From Myxococcales bacterium (GTDB lineage: Bacteria; Myxococcota_A; Polyangia; Nannocystales; Nannocystaceae): a stretch of DNA of 64,000 nt. Both the position numbers and the translations under genes were made by a program. Under the pieces are notes generated by a model that saw only the letters and a list, made by a program, of their open reading frames with translations, was not told the DNA's origin and did no database searches. Positions 49,504-60,829 of this stretch are shown one piece after another; position 1 is the stretch's first letter, and each line of letters begins with the position of its first letter. The stretch spans positions 1-64,000 of the forward strand of contig JACKDV010000014.1 of assembly GCA_020633315.1 (NCBI GenBank), in the 5' to 3' direction.

Positions 49504-51875
49504 ACGAGCGCTGGAGCCTGGCCGCGGGGCACGTCCCCGAGACGATCGTGCTGGTGCTGCTGGCGGTGGCGGTGCTCATGGCGGTGGGCGAGGGCCTGGC
49601 CGCGTTCCGCCGCCCGCGGGCGCCGGTGGCCCGACGGGTGGCGGCGGGCCTGCTCGCGCTGCGCCTGGCCGCGCTGGGAGCCCTGCTGGCGGTGGCCTTC
49701 GAGCTCACGCTGCGGGTGGAGCAGGTCACCCCGGCCGGGCGGCGGCTGGTGGTGCTGGTGGATGCCTCGGCGAGCATGGCCCTGGCCGACGCCGAGCAGG
49801 AGGGCGACGAGCCGCAGTCCCGGCAGGCCCGACTGGAGGCGGCGTGGCAGCGCAGCGCCGACGCGCGGGTGGGCTGGCGCGACGACGGCCTGGTGGTGGA
49901 GGTGCGGGGCTTCGATCTCGGCTCGCGGCCCTACACCGGCGAGCTGGCCGAGACCCTCGCCGTGCAGCCGCGGGGCGAGGGCTCCGACCTGGCGCGGGCG
50001 CTGGGCGAGCTGTCGCAGCCCGAGCCCGATCGCGCGCCGCTGGCCGGGGTGGTGGTGATCTCCGACGGCCTGGTCGCCCCCGATCCCGCGGCCGACGCCC
50101 AGGTGAGGGCGGTGGCCGAGGGCCTGGGCGTCCCCGTCACCACGCTCTCGGCGGGCGCCCCCCACATCCGCGACGTGAGCGTGGCGCAGGTGCGGGCCGG
50201 CGAGTTCGCGTTCGTGGAGAACGTGGTGGAGCTCGAGGCCGAGATCGTGGCCCACGGGCTGAGCGGCACCGCGACCACCGTGGAGCTGCGCCGCAACGGC
50301 CTGCCCGTGGCCTCGCAGAGCCTCCGGCTGGGGGCGGACGGCGTGCCGAGCGAGGTGCGCTTCGAGGTCGCGCCGGATCGAGTGGGCCAGTTCGTCTACG
50401 AGATCGCGGTCCCGCCCCAGCCCCGCGAGGCCACCGAGGCCAACAACACCCGCGCCTTCGTGGTGAAGGTGCTGCGCGACAAGGTACGGGTGCTCCACGT
50501 GGCGGGACGCCCCGACTGGGACGTGCGAGCGCTGCGGACCCTGCTGCGCCGCGACCCCAACGTGGAGCTGCTGAGCTACTACATCTTGCGCGGGCTCGAC
50601 GACATCGCGCGCGAGGACACCACCGCGGCGCTCAGCCTGATCCCCTTCCCCACCGACGAGCTGTTCGAGGAGCAGCTCGGCTCCTTCGACCTCATCATCC
50701 TGCACAACTTCGACTCGGTGCTGCACCAGGTGGAGCAGTACCTCGACAACATCGCGCAGTACGTGGAGGACGGCGGGGCGCTGGTGCTGATCGGCGGCGA
50801 CCTGGCCTTCGGCGACCTGGGCTATGCGCTGCCCGAGCTCGCGGCCCTGCTGCCGGTGGACACCCGCACCCGCGCGCCCCTCGAGCACGAGCCCTTCCGC
50901 CCCTCGCTCACCGAGGCCGGCCGCCGCCACCCCATCACCGCGTGGCTGGCCACGGCCGACGAGGGCTGGGCGCAGCTCCCCGCGCTCGACGATCACAACC
51001 CGCTGTCGACCAACCCGCGGGGCGAGACCATCGGCGCCGCCACCCTGCTCTCCCACCCCGACGACACCGACCCCCGCGGGCGCGGGCGACCGATCCTCGC
51101 GGTGGCCGAGCCCGGTCGCGGGCGCACCATGGTGCTGTCCACGGGCTCCACCTGGCGCCTGGGCTTCGCCCCCGATCTTCCGCTCATCGACGGCGCGCGC
51201 CCCTACGATCTGCTGTGGCTGAGCGCGGTGCGCTGGCTGCTGCGCGACGACAGCTCGGGGCGGCTCACCCTCGAGACCGACAAGCCGCGCTACCGCGTGG
51301 GCGAGACGGTGGAGCTGCAGGCCAAGACCTGGTCGGCCGGCTACGCGCCCGAGCCGGGCATCGCGGTGAGCTGGTCGCTGCGCCCGCTGGCCCCCGGCCC
51401 CGACGGGCAGCCCGCCAAGGCGCTGGCCGAGGGGCAGTGGACCACCGACGGCCTGGGGCGCGCCCGCGAGGCGCTGCAGGAGCTGCCGGTGGGCGCCTAC
51501 GTGGCCTCGGCCCGGCGCGAGCTGGCCGAGGGCGCGGTGTCGGCCGACGACGCCGACGGCCTGGGCGAGCACGAGGTGCGACGGGTGTTCATCGTGGAGC
51601 CGCCGGGGCGGGAGCTGGCCGAGGTGGACGCGGATCCGGGCATCACCCGCCTGGCGGCGCTGGCCGAGGCCACGGGGGGTGAGGCGCTCTCGGCCGTCGA
51701 CGGCGATGCCCTGCCGCGCCGGATCCCGCTGACCGAGCCGCAGGCCGATCGCGACGGCCTGCGGGTGGATGCGCGCCGCGACCTTCCGCTGTGGAACGGC
51801 TGGGTGGCGCTGCTGCTGCTGCTGGCGACCTTCGGCGGCGAGTGGCTGCTGCGACGCCGCCAGGGCGAGCCGTAG
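49500..51875 (+). CDS. Large VWA-like/GATase-like membrane protein
   Basis: 791 residues. Two N-terminal helices (about 15-30 and 45-65) and one near the C-terminus (about 765-785) anchor the protein. A VWA-type domain (about 80-230) begins RRLVVLVDASASM, a DxSxS MIDAS motif. Then come a CARDB-like beta region (about 235-320), a class I GATase-like domain (about 325-520, with VLHVAGRPDWDVRALR and ALVLIGGD) and a further beta domain. The set is common in Planctomycetes and Myxococcota beside DUF4159; its role is unknown. Coupled by 4-bp overlap to the DUF4159 gene. Confidence 0.8.
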   Translation: MNERWSLAAGHVPETIVLVLLAVAVLMAVGEGLAAFRRPRAPVARRVAAGLLALRLAALGALLAVAFELTLRVEQVTPAGRRLVVLVDASASMALADAEQEGDEPQSRQARLEAAWQRSADARVGWRDDGLVVEVRGFDLGSRPYTGELAETLAVQPRGEGSDLARALGELSQPEPDRAPLAGVVVISDGLVAPDPAADAQVRAVAEGLGVPVTTLSAGAPHIRDVSVAQVRAGEFAFVENVVELEAEIVAHGLSGTATTVELRRNGLPVASQSLRLGADGVPSEVRFEVAPDRVGQFVYEIAVPPQPREATEANNTRAFVVKVLRDKVRVLHVAGRPDWDVRALRTLLRRDPNVELLSYYILRGLDDIAREDTTAALSLIPFPTDELFEEQLGSFDLIILHNFDSVLHQVEQYLDNIAQYVEDGGALVLIGGDLAFGDLGYALPELAALLPVDTRTRAPLEHEPFRPSLTEAGRRHPITAWLATADEGWAQLPALDDHNPLSTNPRGETIGAATLLSHPDDTDPRGRGRPILAVAEPGRGRTMVLSTGSTWRLGFAPDLPLIDGARPYDLLWLSAVRWLLRDDSSGRLTLETDKPRYRVGETVELQAKTWSAGYAPEPGIAVSWSLRPLAPGPDGQPAKALAEGQWTTDGLGRAREALQELPVGAYVASARRELAEGAVSADDADGLGEHEVRRVFIVEPPGRELAEVDADPGITRLAALAEATGGEALSAVDGDALPRRIPLTEPQADRDGLRVDARRDLPLWNGWVALLLLLATFGGEWLLRRRQGEP

Positions 51876-52015
51876 GCCATCGCGCCATCCTCGGTGCGTG
51901 CAGCGTGGCCGCGCGGCGAGCCCGGGGCCGCCGCCCAGGTGAGCACCACGCACCGCGAGCTCGGTCCGGGAGGGCGAGGTGCTGCCCGAGGGCCTGCTCG
52001 ACCGACGAGCGCCGG

Positions 52016-52669
52016 CTACCCGGCCTGCGCCATCGCGATGAGCAGCGCGTCGGGCAGCTCGCTGGTGGTGCACGACAGCCGCAGCTTGCCCTCGAGCAGC
52101 TCGAGCTGAGGCGAGCACGGCAGCAGATCGGTCGAGGGCAGCGGGAACAGCATGGGCGGCACGCCGGGGAGCGTGGTCGACAGCGCAACCATGCGCCCCT
52201 TCACCGACGCCTTGGCCTCGACCTCCTGGCCGTGGATCCTGGCCTTGACCTTGCCCGCGCTGAAGGTGACCGTCTGCTTCACCGCCTTGGAGACCTCCTC
52301 GTCGGTGACGAAGCCCTGGGCCGTGGCCTGCCCGATCTGCATCACCACCAGGCGCTGCTCATCGATGAGCGCGTCCTTGTCGATCGAGATCTCGCTGACG
52401 TCGAGGCTGAGCTGCTCGGCCTCGAAGCCGGCCTCGCTCGCGCGCTCGATGGTCACGTGCAGGCCCTCCACCTGGCCATGCAGCAGCACGTCGAGGGCGA
52501 TGGGGAAGCCGTCGAGCTCCACCTTCACGCCGTGGAGCTGCGGCAGGGCCTTGCCGATCTCCTGCTCGGCCCGCTCCTCGGCCAGGGACTTGAGCTGGGT
52601 GTCGGCGTAGAGCAGGGCCACGATCGCCACGACCAGCAGCACCAGGAGCACGATGAGGAGCTTCTTCAT
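52016..52669 (-). CDS. LmeA-like (DUF2993) lipid-binding protein
   Basis: 217 residues. N-terminal membrane helix (4-22), then LAEERAEQEIGKALPQLHGVKVELDGFPIALDVL, the start typical of DUF2993/LmeA-type proteins. The family forms an elongated beta structure that binds phospholipid and works in envelope lipid handling. ATG 52669 is preferred to 52681 because the hydrophobic segment begins directly after it. Monocistronic. Confidence 0.75.
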   Translation of the reverse strand: MKKLLIVLLVLLVVAIVALLYADTQLKSLAEERAEQEIGKALPQLHGVKVELDGFPIALDVLLHGQVEGLHVTIERASEAGFEAEQLSLDVSEISIDKDALIDEQRLVVMQIGQATAQGFVTDEEVSKAVKQTVTFSAGKVKARIHGQEVEAKASVKGRMVALSTTLPGVPPMLFPLPSTDLLPCSPQLELLEGKLRLSCTTSELPDALLIAMAQAG

Positions 52670-52720
52670 GGGGCAGGCCATTATGCCGCAGCCCCTCGCG
52701 GGTGACGACGGCCGCCGGCC

Positions 52721-53290
52721 TCAGCGCGAGCAGATGCAGATCGTGGTGCCCTTGGAGGTGCCGCCGCAGTCGTAGGATCCCTCCACCGTGCAGTAGGCGG
52801 GTGGGGCAGGATTGTCGAGCGCGCCCAGGCAGGTCTGGCCGTAGGTCCCGCAGATCGTGGTGCAGCTCTGGCCGCCGGTGGTCACGCTGAACGAGCACGA
52901 CTCGTCGTCGAACTCGCACAGGTGGTAGCCCGTGGCCCCGCTGAAGATCTCGTCGCAGGTGAGCGGGATCGGATCCCCGCTCGAGCTCTCGGCGGCCTCG
53001 CCGGTGGAGCCGGGGCCGGTCGAGCCCGCGGGAGGATCGCCGGTGGTGGAGCTCGGATCGACGGGCCCGCTGGTGCTGCCGTCGACGCCCGGACCCGAGC
53101 CGGAGCCCGCCGAGCCCGTGGCGACCGGGCCCGAGGTGGCCGAGATCCCGTCGCTGGACCCCGCGCCGCCCGAGCCGCTGCCCGAGCCGCCCTGCCCGTC
53201 GTACACGTCGACGACCTCGGGCGGCGTGGGCGTGCATCCCATGAGCAGGGCCCCAAACCCCACCCACCATCCCTTCGATCGCCCCCCCAT
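52721..53290 (-). CDS. Unknown Cys-containing lipoprotein
   Basis: 189 residues. Lipobox LMGC (Cys19), a Ser/Gly/Thr spacer to about residue 105, then a small C-terminal domain with eight Cys (LTCDEIF, LCEFDDESCSF, SCTTICGTYGQTC, YCTVEGSYDCG, CICSR). Disulfide-rich and exported. No family recognised. It ends 51 bp upstream of the LmeA-like gene on the same strand. Confidence 0.6.
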   Translation of the reverse strand: MGGRSKGWWVGFGALLMGCTPTPPEVVDVYDGQGGSGSGSGGAGSSDGISATSGPVATGSAGSGSGPGVDGSTSGPVDPSSTTGDPPAGSTGPGSTGEAAESSSGDPIPLTCDEIFSGATGYHLCEFDDESCSFSVTTGGQSCTTICGTYGQTCLGALDNPAPPAYCTVEGSYDCGGTSKGTTICICSR

Positions 53291-53339
53291 GCGATCCACG
53301 GTACCAGGATCGCGACTCGCGGGGGCCGAGATCGCGATC

Positions 53340-54611
53340 CTAGGCGCCGCGGCCCGGCTCGCCCTCGCGGACCACGGGGAGACCCACGCGGTCCCGCGCC
53401 GAGCTGCGACGGGCCGCCGACAGCCTCGCGCCGGGATCGGGGGCGTCGAGCGGCTCGAGCACCAGCTCGAAGCGACCGTTGTCGAAGGGCTCGCCGGGCG
53501 CCCGGGCCACCGGCACCAGCCGCTCTCGCAGCCCACGCATCGCGAGGGTGCGGGCCCGGAAGTGACAGTAGGGGTCGTTGCCGGGGCGCCCCAGGATCGA
53601 GTGCGCAGTGAAGGAGCACCCGCCCATGCAGGTCTCCGCGAACACGCACTCGCGACACAGCCCCCACAGGTCCTCGAGCGTGCGCGAGCGCAGCGCTCCC
53701 ACCTTGGGGTCCTCGCGCCAGATCGTGGCCAGCTCGGCCCCTCGCACGCTCGCGCCCGCGTAGGCCCGGGTCTGCAGCGACGGGCAGCCCTTGACCGCCC
53801 CGTCGCTCTCGATGCCCATCACGAAGCGACCCGCCTGGCAGCCCATGAAGTGGTCGTCGCCGTCGGCATGCAGCGAGCGCAGCAGCCCCTCCTCGGGGCC
53901 GAAGTAGCCGAGGTTGTTGCCCGGCATCAGCACGATGCCGTCGCCCCGGGCCCGGAGCTTGAGCGCGGCGATGCGGGGTAGCAGATCGAGCAGGTCCCAG
54001 GGCTGCAGGATCATGTCGACACGATCCGCCGCGCGCCCCAGCGGCGCGGTGAGCTGCACCTGCCACGAGCCGATCCCCTGCCCCCGCAGGTGCTCGTAGA
54101 GCGGCTCGAGATCGTCGCGGTTGAGGCGGTTGAGGTTGGTGTTGGCGGCGATGCGGATCCCCGCCTCGCGCAGGTGGCCGAGCGCCGCGGTGGCGCGGGC
54201 GAAGCTGCCCCGGGACGCCCGCATGCGATCGTGGGTGGGCGCCAGACCATCGATGCTCACCGAGACCCGCACCAGCCCCGCCTCCGCCATGGCCCGGGCC
54301 AGCTCCGGCGTGATGCCCTTGCCACCCGTGGTCATGGTGGGGCTCACTCCCGCGGCGGCCAGCGCCCGCACGAGCTCGAGGAAGCCCGGGTGCAGGTACG
54401 CCTCGCCGCCGATCAGCACCACCTCGCGGGCCCCCAGCGCGGCAAGCTGGGGCACCACCGCCAGGGCCTCGGCCGGGCTCAGCTCGTGGTCGCGAGCCAC
54501 CGCCGCCCGCGAGCCGCAGTGGGTGCAGGCGTGATCGCAGCGCAGCGTCAGCTCCCACACCACGTACGCGGGGTGGGGCTCGCCGAGCACGTCGAGGCGT
54601 CGCCGAGACAT
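53340..54611 (-). CDS. Radical SAM/SPASM protein (copy 2)
   Basis: 423 residues. Radical SAM motif C25-x3-C29-x2-C32 (LRCDHACTHC), LIGGEAYLHPGF, and SPASM Cys set (MGCQAG, KGCPSL, CRECVFAETCMGGC). It is clearly a paralogue of the gene at 6307-7773 (shared VVWELTL, LGYFGP/VGYFGP, GIESDG, GRPGNxPYCH) but lacks its C-terminal zinc ribbon. Just 18 bp upstream is a small gene whose product starts with such a zinc ribbon. Such enzymes usually install crosslinks or other changes in peptides, so the small neighbour is the natural candidate substrate. Confidence 0.85.
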   Translation of the reverse strand: MSRRRLDVLGEPHPAYVVWELTLRCDHACTHCGSRAAVARDHELSPAEALAVVPQLAALGAREVVLIGGEAYLHPGFLELVRALAAAGVSPTMTTGGKGITPELARAMAEAGLVRVSVSIDGLAPTHDRMRASRGSFARATAALGHLREAGIRIAANTNLNRLNRDDLEPLYEHLRGQGIGSWQVQLTAPLGRAADRVDMILQPWDLLDLLPRIAALKLRARGDGIVLMPGNNLGYFGPEEGLLRSLHADGDDHFMGCQAGRFVMGIESDGAVKGCPSLQTRAYAGASVRGAELATIWREDPKVGALRSRTLEDLWGLCRECVFAETCMGGCSFTAHSILGRPGNDPYCHFRARTLAMRGLRERLVPVARAPGEPFDNGRFELVLEPLDAPDPGARLSAARRSSARDRVGLPVVREGEPGRGA

Positions 54612-54629
54612 CGTCGGCCGAGCCGCGGT

Positions 54630-55040
54630 CTAGCGCGGCACGTGGGGCTCGACCTGGCCGCCCCCTCCGCTGGAGCCACCGGACTCGTCGCCGCCGCTGC
54701 CCGAGGACTCACCGGCCGCGGTCGAGCCCGAGCCCTCCTCGCTGCCGCTGCCCTCACCGCTGCTGCTGCCCTCGCTGGTCGCCGCGGTGCTGCCCTCGCT
54801 GCCCGAGCCCTGCTCGGTCTCGTTGGTGGTGGTCGAGTCGTCGGGGTACGGCCCATCGGGCGGCACGCCGTAGCAGGCCATCATGGTCACGGCCACGGCC
54901 CCGCCGCCCGCGGCCTTGATCCAAGAGCCCACTCGACCACGCATGCCGGCGCTGGTGCCATCGGCACCACAGTGGGGACACGCGCGGGCCGAGGCCGGCA
55001 CGAAACCATCGCAAGAGGGACATCTCGGAAGCGAAGCCAC
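54630..55040 (-). CDS. Zinc-ribbon/membrane/low-complexity protein, candidate radical SAM substrate
   Basis: 136 residues from GTG 55040 (an ATG at 55121 would add a less plausible leader). Zinc ribbon CPSC-x11-CPHC at residues 7-25, a short hydrophobic helix ending in VTMMACYG (about 43-58), a Pro/Asp turn, then about 75 residues of Ser/Gly/Glu/Thr with repeats such as GSGSEE, ending QVEPHVPR. The product lies 18 bp before the radical SAM/SPASM gene. The design (recognition head, membrane or lipid-like site, repetitive tail) suits a modified protein. No family recognised with confidence. Confidence 0.6.
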   Translation of the reverse strand: MASLPRCPSCDGFVPASARACPHCGADGTSAGMRGRVGSWIKAAGGGAVAVTMMACYGVPPDGPYPDDSTTTNETEQGSGSEGSTAATSEGSSSGEGSGSEEGSGSTAAGESSGSGGDESGGSSGGGGQVEPHVPR

Positions 55041-55247
55041 GAGACGACGATACCACGGAGCCCAGCCGCCAGCAGGAGGATCGAGGGCCGCTGTGACCAC
55101 GAGCGTGGAATGCGGAGGCATGCGCGATAACCAAGACTCCTCGTCTCGTGTGTGCGGTGGTAGGCGGAGGTCCGGGTGGCGGCGCCGTGAGCCACGGCCG
55201 CGAGAGTCGCTCGGCGAGCACCGCCGCGCTCGGGGACGCCCCGCGGC

Positions 55248-55634
55248 TCAGCGACGCGACGACGGACGGTAGCCCGCGAAGGTGAGCACGATGCCGCAGA
55301 CCACGAGCCCGGCCAGCAAGAGGTAGGTGGCCGTCCCCGGTCCGGCCTGGGGCGCCTCGGGAAACATCATGCGCACGAGGCCACCCAGCACGGCCAACCA
55401 ACCCACGAGGGTGACCAAGAGCGGCCAGCCCCTCTGCCACCGGTTGTGGACGCGTACGATGCCGAGCCCCACGACGAACACGATCGTGCCGTTGAGGTAG
55501 ACCACCGGGGGAATCTGGGACTCGAACGCGTCCAGGTTCCATGCCTCCGTGAGCCCGAGGACGACCAGAGTGGGCCCGATCCAGCCGGCCAGGTCTCGAG
55601 AGCTCGTCGCCGCCACCCAGGCTTCGTAGCGCAT
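55248..55634 (-). CDS. Small four-helix membrane protein
   Basis: 128 residues with four hydrophobic helices (about 18-35, 45-62, 70-88, 98-118) and an Arg/Ser tail. No family recognised. Monocistronic, 207 bp upstream of the radical SAM pair on the same strand. Confidence 0.55.
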   Translation of the reverse strand: MRYEAWVAATSSRDLAGWIGPTLVVLGLTEAWNLDAFESQIPPVVYLNGTIVFVVGLGIVRVHNRWQRGWPLLVTLVGWLAVLGGLVRMMFPEAPQAGPGTATYLLLAGLVVCGIVLTFAGYRPSSRR

Positions 55635-55886
55635 CCCCTCTCGCGCGCCAAGCCGTGCTCGTGCCTCCAGGCTCCGCGCTCCCGGGGACACTCGTGGGGA
55701 GGTGGTCCACGAGCCGAGGCCGAGACGATCCGGCTCTGCTTCCCCCGCCACGCGCAAACGACCCTCCAGACCGACTCTCCCCGCCTCGATCCATTGCTTC
55801 CGAAAACGACCTCGAGGGGCGACGATCTCGGGACCACTGTCGTGACTTCGAGCTGGTGGCAATCGGTCGGATCGGGAGGAAATGAC

Positions 55887-57329
55887 ATGCGTGCGCTCGG
55901 ACTCGCCACCACGATCATCACCATGGGTCTGCCGCGGATCGCCGGGGCCGGCCCCGAGCCCACCGAGAGCGCGACGAACGAGGCAGACGCCGTCGAGGAG
56001 GAGACCGAGCCCCCGCAGGCCGCGGCGAGCGACGACGACGACGCGCTCGCGACGGAGCCCGACCCCGGCGGGCCTTCGCCGAAGCCGAAGGAGGTGGCCC
56101 CCGACGGCGACGACACGGACGAGCCCTCCCCGAGCGCGGCGCCCGAAGGGACCGAGGTGGGGGAGCGAGCCCAGGCCGATGCAGGGACCGAGCCCTCGGC
56201 GAGCGACGAGGCCGAGCCCCGGACCGACGCCGAAGCGGTCGACGCCGAGGCCCAACGGCGCCTCCCCGCGTGGCTGCAGCGCATCACGGTCGGGGCCTTC
56301 GTCGACGTCTACGCCAGCCTGAACGTGGGCCTGCCCCGGCCCGAGGTGGGCGGCAATGCCTTCCGGGCGTTCGACCAGAGCAACGGCTTCTCGCTGGCGT
56401 GGGCCGGGCTCGACATCGACTTCGACGCGCCCAAGGCCGCCGCGACGGTCGACCTACGCTTCGGCCCCTCGACCAACGCCGGCTGGTCCGAGGACTCGAT
56501 CATGGGCATCCAGCTCATCAAGCAGGCCTTCGGCACCTGGAAGATCCACGACAAGGTCGAGCTCGACTTCGGACGCTTCAACACCATCTTCGGGGCCGAG
56601 GTCTCCGAGAGCTGGATGAACCACACCTACACCCGAGGCATGCTCTACGACCTCGCCCAGCCGTTCTGGCACACGGGCCTGCGGGGGCGGGCGCAGCTCA
56701 ACGACACCTTCGGCCTCAACGCCCTGCTCGTCAACGGCTGGGGGCACGTCATCGACAACAACGCGGGCAAGGACTACGGGCTGCAGCTCGCCGTGACGCC
56801 GGGCGAGGTCTTCGGGCTCTACGCCGGGTACCTGACCGGTCCCGAGGGCAACGAGGTCTATCTGGCCCCCGACCCCGGCGATCCCACGCGGATGGTCGAG
56901 CTGGAGACGCCCGGCGTCAACCGGAGGTTCCGTCACCTCGTCGACGTGGTGGTGACCGTCGCCTACCGCAAGCTCTCGCTGGCGCTCAACGCCGACTACG
57001 TCCGCGACGACGAGCCGATGGAGATCGGCGGGCTCTCGCAGTGGTACGGCGGGATGCTCAGCGGCAGCTACCGCTTCGTGCACTGGTTCGGGCTCGCCGC
57101 GAGGGCCGAGCTGCTCGGCGACCCCGATGGATGGATGACGGGCGCGAGCGAGGGTGCGCTGCTCGGCACCGGGACCCTCACCCTCGACTTCCGCCCCCGG
57201 CCGTACCTGGTGCTCCGCCTGGAGGGGCGCGTCGACGGCTCGAACGAGTCGCTGTTCCCCCGCGGCTACGGCTCGACCTCGTCCCACCAGCTCACGACCA
57301 CGCTGGGCCTGGTGGTCACCAGCTTCTAG
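55887..57329 (+). CDS. Porin-like outer-membrane beta-barrel (bbp2/OmpL-type)
   Basis: 480 residues. A signal peptide (cut near AGAG, residue 21), a long acidic Pro/Glu/Asp/Ala linker (about 22-122), then the barrel from WLQRITVGAFVDVYASLNV to TLGLVVTSF with a final Phe. Strand motifs such as LDFGRFNTIFGAEV, SWMNHTYTRGMLYDL and PFWHTGLRGRAQLND match the beta-barrel porin-2 family. ATG 55887 has GGGAGGA four bases upstream. It may pass small solutes across the outer membrane. Promoter not identified. Confidence 0.78.
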   Translation: MRALGLATTIITMGLPRIAGAGPEPTESATNEADAVEEETEPPQAAASDDDDALATEPDPGGPSPKPKEVAPDGDDTDEPSPSAAPEGTEVGERAQADAGTEPSASDEAEPRTDAEAVDAEAQRRLPAWLQRITVGAFVDVYASLNVGLPRPEVGGNAFRAFDQSNGFSLAWAGLDIDFDAPKAAATVDLRFGPSTNAGWSEDSIMGIQLIKQAFGTWKIHDKVELDFGRFNTIFGAEVSESWMNHTYTRGMLYDLAQPFWHTGLRGRAQLNDTFGLNALLVNGWGHVIDNNAGKDYGLQLAVTPGEVFGLYAGYLTGPEGNEVYLAPDPGDPTRMVELETPGVNRRFRHLVDVVVTVAYRKLSLALNADYVRDDEPMEIGGLSQWYGGMLSGSYRFVHWFGLAARAELLGDPDGWMTGASEGALLGTGTLTLDFRPRPYLVLRLEGRVDGSNESLFPRGYGSTSSHQLTTTLGLVVTSF

Positions 57330-57527
57330 CCGGCCGCCGTGGTCGCGGCCGCGCTGATCCCCACCGGGCTGGTGTCGGCGGTGGTGCTGGTCGGCGCGTA
57401 CGTCGGGCGGCTGCGAGCGCGAGTCGAGGCGCGACGCGCGCGGCGCGCGCGCCCGGCCGTCGTGCCCCGGGTGAGCGCGCGGGCCGCAGCGCGCCGCCGT
57501 GCCCACGCCTTCGCGCGGGCGCCCGGC

Positions 57528-58855
57528 TCAGGTCGGGAGCTGGAGGTCGAACATCAGCATCCGCAGGTCGAGCTTGAGCGCCTCGTGGCGCAGCTCGATC
57601 TGCTCGGCGTCTCGATGCTCGGCGATGTCGAGCGCGATGAGCTGGTGGACGCGGTTCTCGAGGTCGGTGATGACGGGCTTGGCCGAGGCGCTGGCCTTGG
57701 CTCCGGCCTGGCGCAGCATGTCCTCGGCCAGCACCAGCTCTCCGCCGGCCCCCTCCTTGCCCTCGTACAGCCCCTCGCTCTGCGCCTCCTCGAGGTACAT
57801 CAGCGCGTCGGCGAGGGCGAGATCCTCGTCGGCGCGGCGAGCCACCAGCATCGTGCGGGCCGCGGCCCGCTGGGCGAGCCCCCAGATCTCCCGCTTGAGC
57901 CGCTCGAGCGTGGCACCGTGCTGCTCGTCGCCGGCGGTCAGCGTGGTGCGAAGCGGAGCGATCTCGGCCAGCAGCACCGCCACGATCTCGTGGACCTGCT
58001 CGTCGGCCTCCGGGTCGCTCGTGATCGACTCGAGGGTCTTGGTGGCGTCCTGCAGCAGGCGCTTGGCGAGCGCGGCGTCCCCCCGGGCAAAGGCCGCCTC
58101 GGCGTCCCAGATCTCCTGCCGCGCCTGGATCTCCGGGGCCTTCTCGACGACCGCCACGACCTCGAGCGATGCCTGGGCCCGCTGGAGCATCGCGTCGGCC
58201 TCGTCGAGCTTGCCCTCCTCCACCAGCCGCTGCGCCGCCAGGCAGTGCACGTAGGTGGAGGCGATCGGCATGTCGACCTCGGTGTAGACCAGGTTCGCGT
58301 CCACCAGCCGCAGATCGGAGAGCTTGTCCTCCACCGAGAGCTTGCCCGACGCCGCCTCCCGCTCGGTCTTGCGCGCCTCGACGAGCTCGGGTGACGCGAC
58401 GAGGGTCTCCACGCGATCGAGGCTGGCGAAGATCGGAACCGTCTCCACCGCCTCGGTCGCCGCGGGACCGTCGAGCTCCCGCTTGTTGGTCCACACGGTC
58501 ACCGCGATGTCGATGGAAGGATGCTCGGCCACGATCTGGTCGAGCACCGTGCGCGCCTCGCCGAGGGTCTTGGCGGCCGGCGCCTTCTCGTGGGCCTGGA
58601 GCTCGGCGCGAGCCCTCGCGATGGCATCCATGGCCTTGGCCGCGTCCTCGGAGAGCGTGGCCACGGCGGTGGGTTGGTCGGCGTCTCGGTGACCTCGACG
58701 GCCTCGGCCTGCTCGCCCCCGCCTTCGACCACGACGATCCGGCTTCGTCGACCTCGGCCGTCTTGAATCACTGTTGCCGTTCTTGCTGCACGCGACCGTC
58801 GGTACGCCCAGCAGCGTCAGCGCGATGAGGAGGGTCTTCGTGGAGATGTGAGCAT
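57528..58855 (-). CDS. YfdX-family lipoprotein (frameshifted)
   Basis: About 440 residues after correction. A hydrophobic start ends in TVACSKNGN, a likely lipoprotein site. YfdX features follow: VATLSEDAAKAMDAIARARAEL, LVDANLVYTEVDMPIASTYVH and LVEEGKLDEADAMLQRAQ. YfdX proteins are periplasmic stress-linked proteins of uncertain role. The frame is broken near the start codon (about 58845), near 58770 and near 58670; one base added or removed at each restores it. The neighbouring murJ and truA show the same, so sequencing error is likely. Confidence 0.7.
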
Positions 58856-59181
58856 GACTTCCTTCCCTGCCAGAGCACGGTGCGCGAGGTCCCAACGCCG
58901 TCGCGCACGCAGACGACCCAGCAAGCGTGTCCCCTTCGCTCGCGGCCGACGATCGCATTTCCTGCGTCGCGGCCACGCTGGCGACCAAATGCCGTTCGCC
59001 AGCCGGAGCGCCTCGACGACGCGGCGCCCGGATCCAGGCTTGAGCGTGGCTCGCCCGATCACCGGGGATCGAGGGGTGCCACCGAGTCCGAGCCCGCGGC
59101 GGCCACGCAGGCGCGGAGCATGAGGGGCCTCGTCCGCGGCTGCCGGTCTCGTGCAGGCTCGTGGGGATCCGGCGCGATCGC
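58856..59181. other. Intergenic stretch without a supported gene
   Basis: 326 bp between the YfdX-family gene and the probable end of murJ. No start, domain or RNA structure could be made out; indel errors here would hide a small gene. Confidence 0.4.
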
Positions 59182-60778
<1,597 letters not shown>

Positions 60779-60829
60779 GACGATGGTGGCCCTACGCGGC
60801 GAGCGGGTCGAATGTTCGACGAATCGGGC

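Noticed and set aside
57339..58394. Plus-strand open frame starting after the porin-like gene
   Set aside because: Mostly antisense to the YfdX-family gene; only the first 60 codons are free and they are Arg/Ala-rich.
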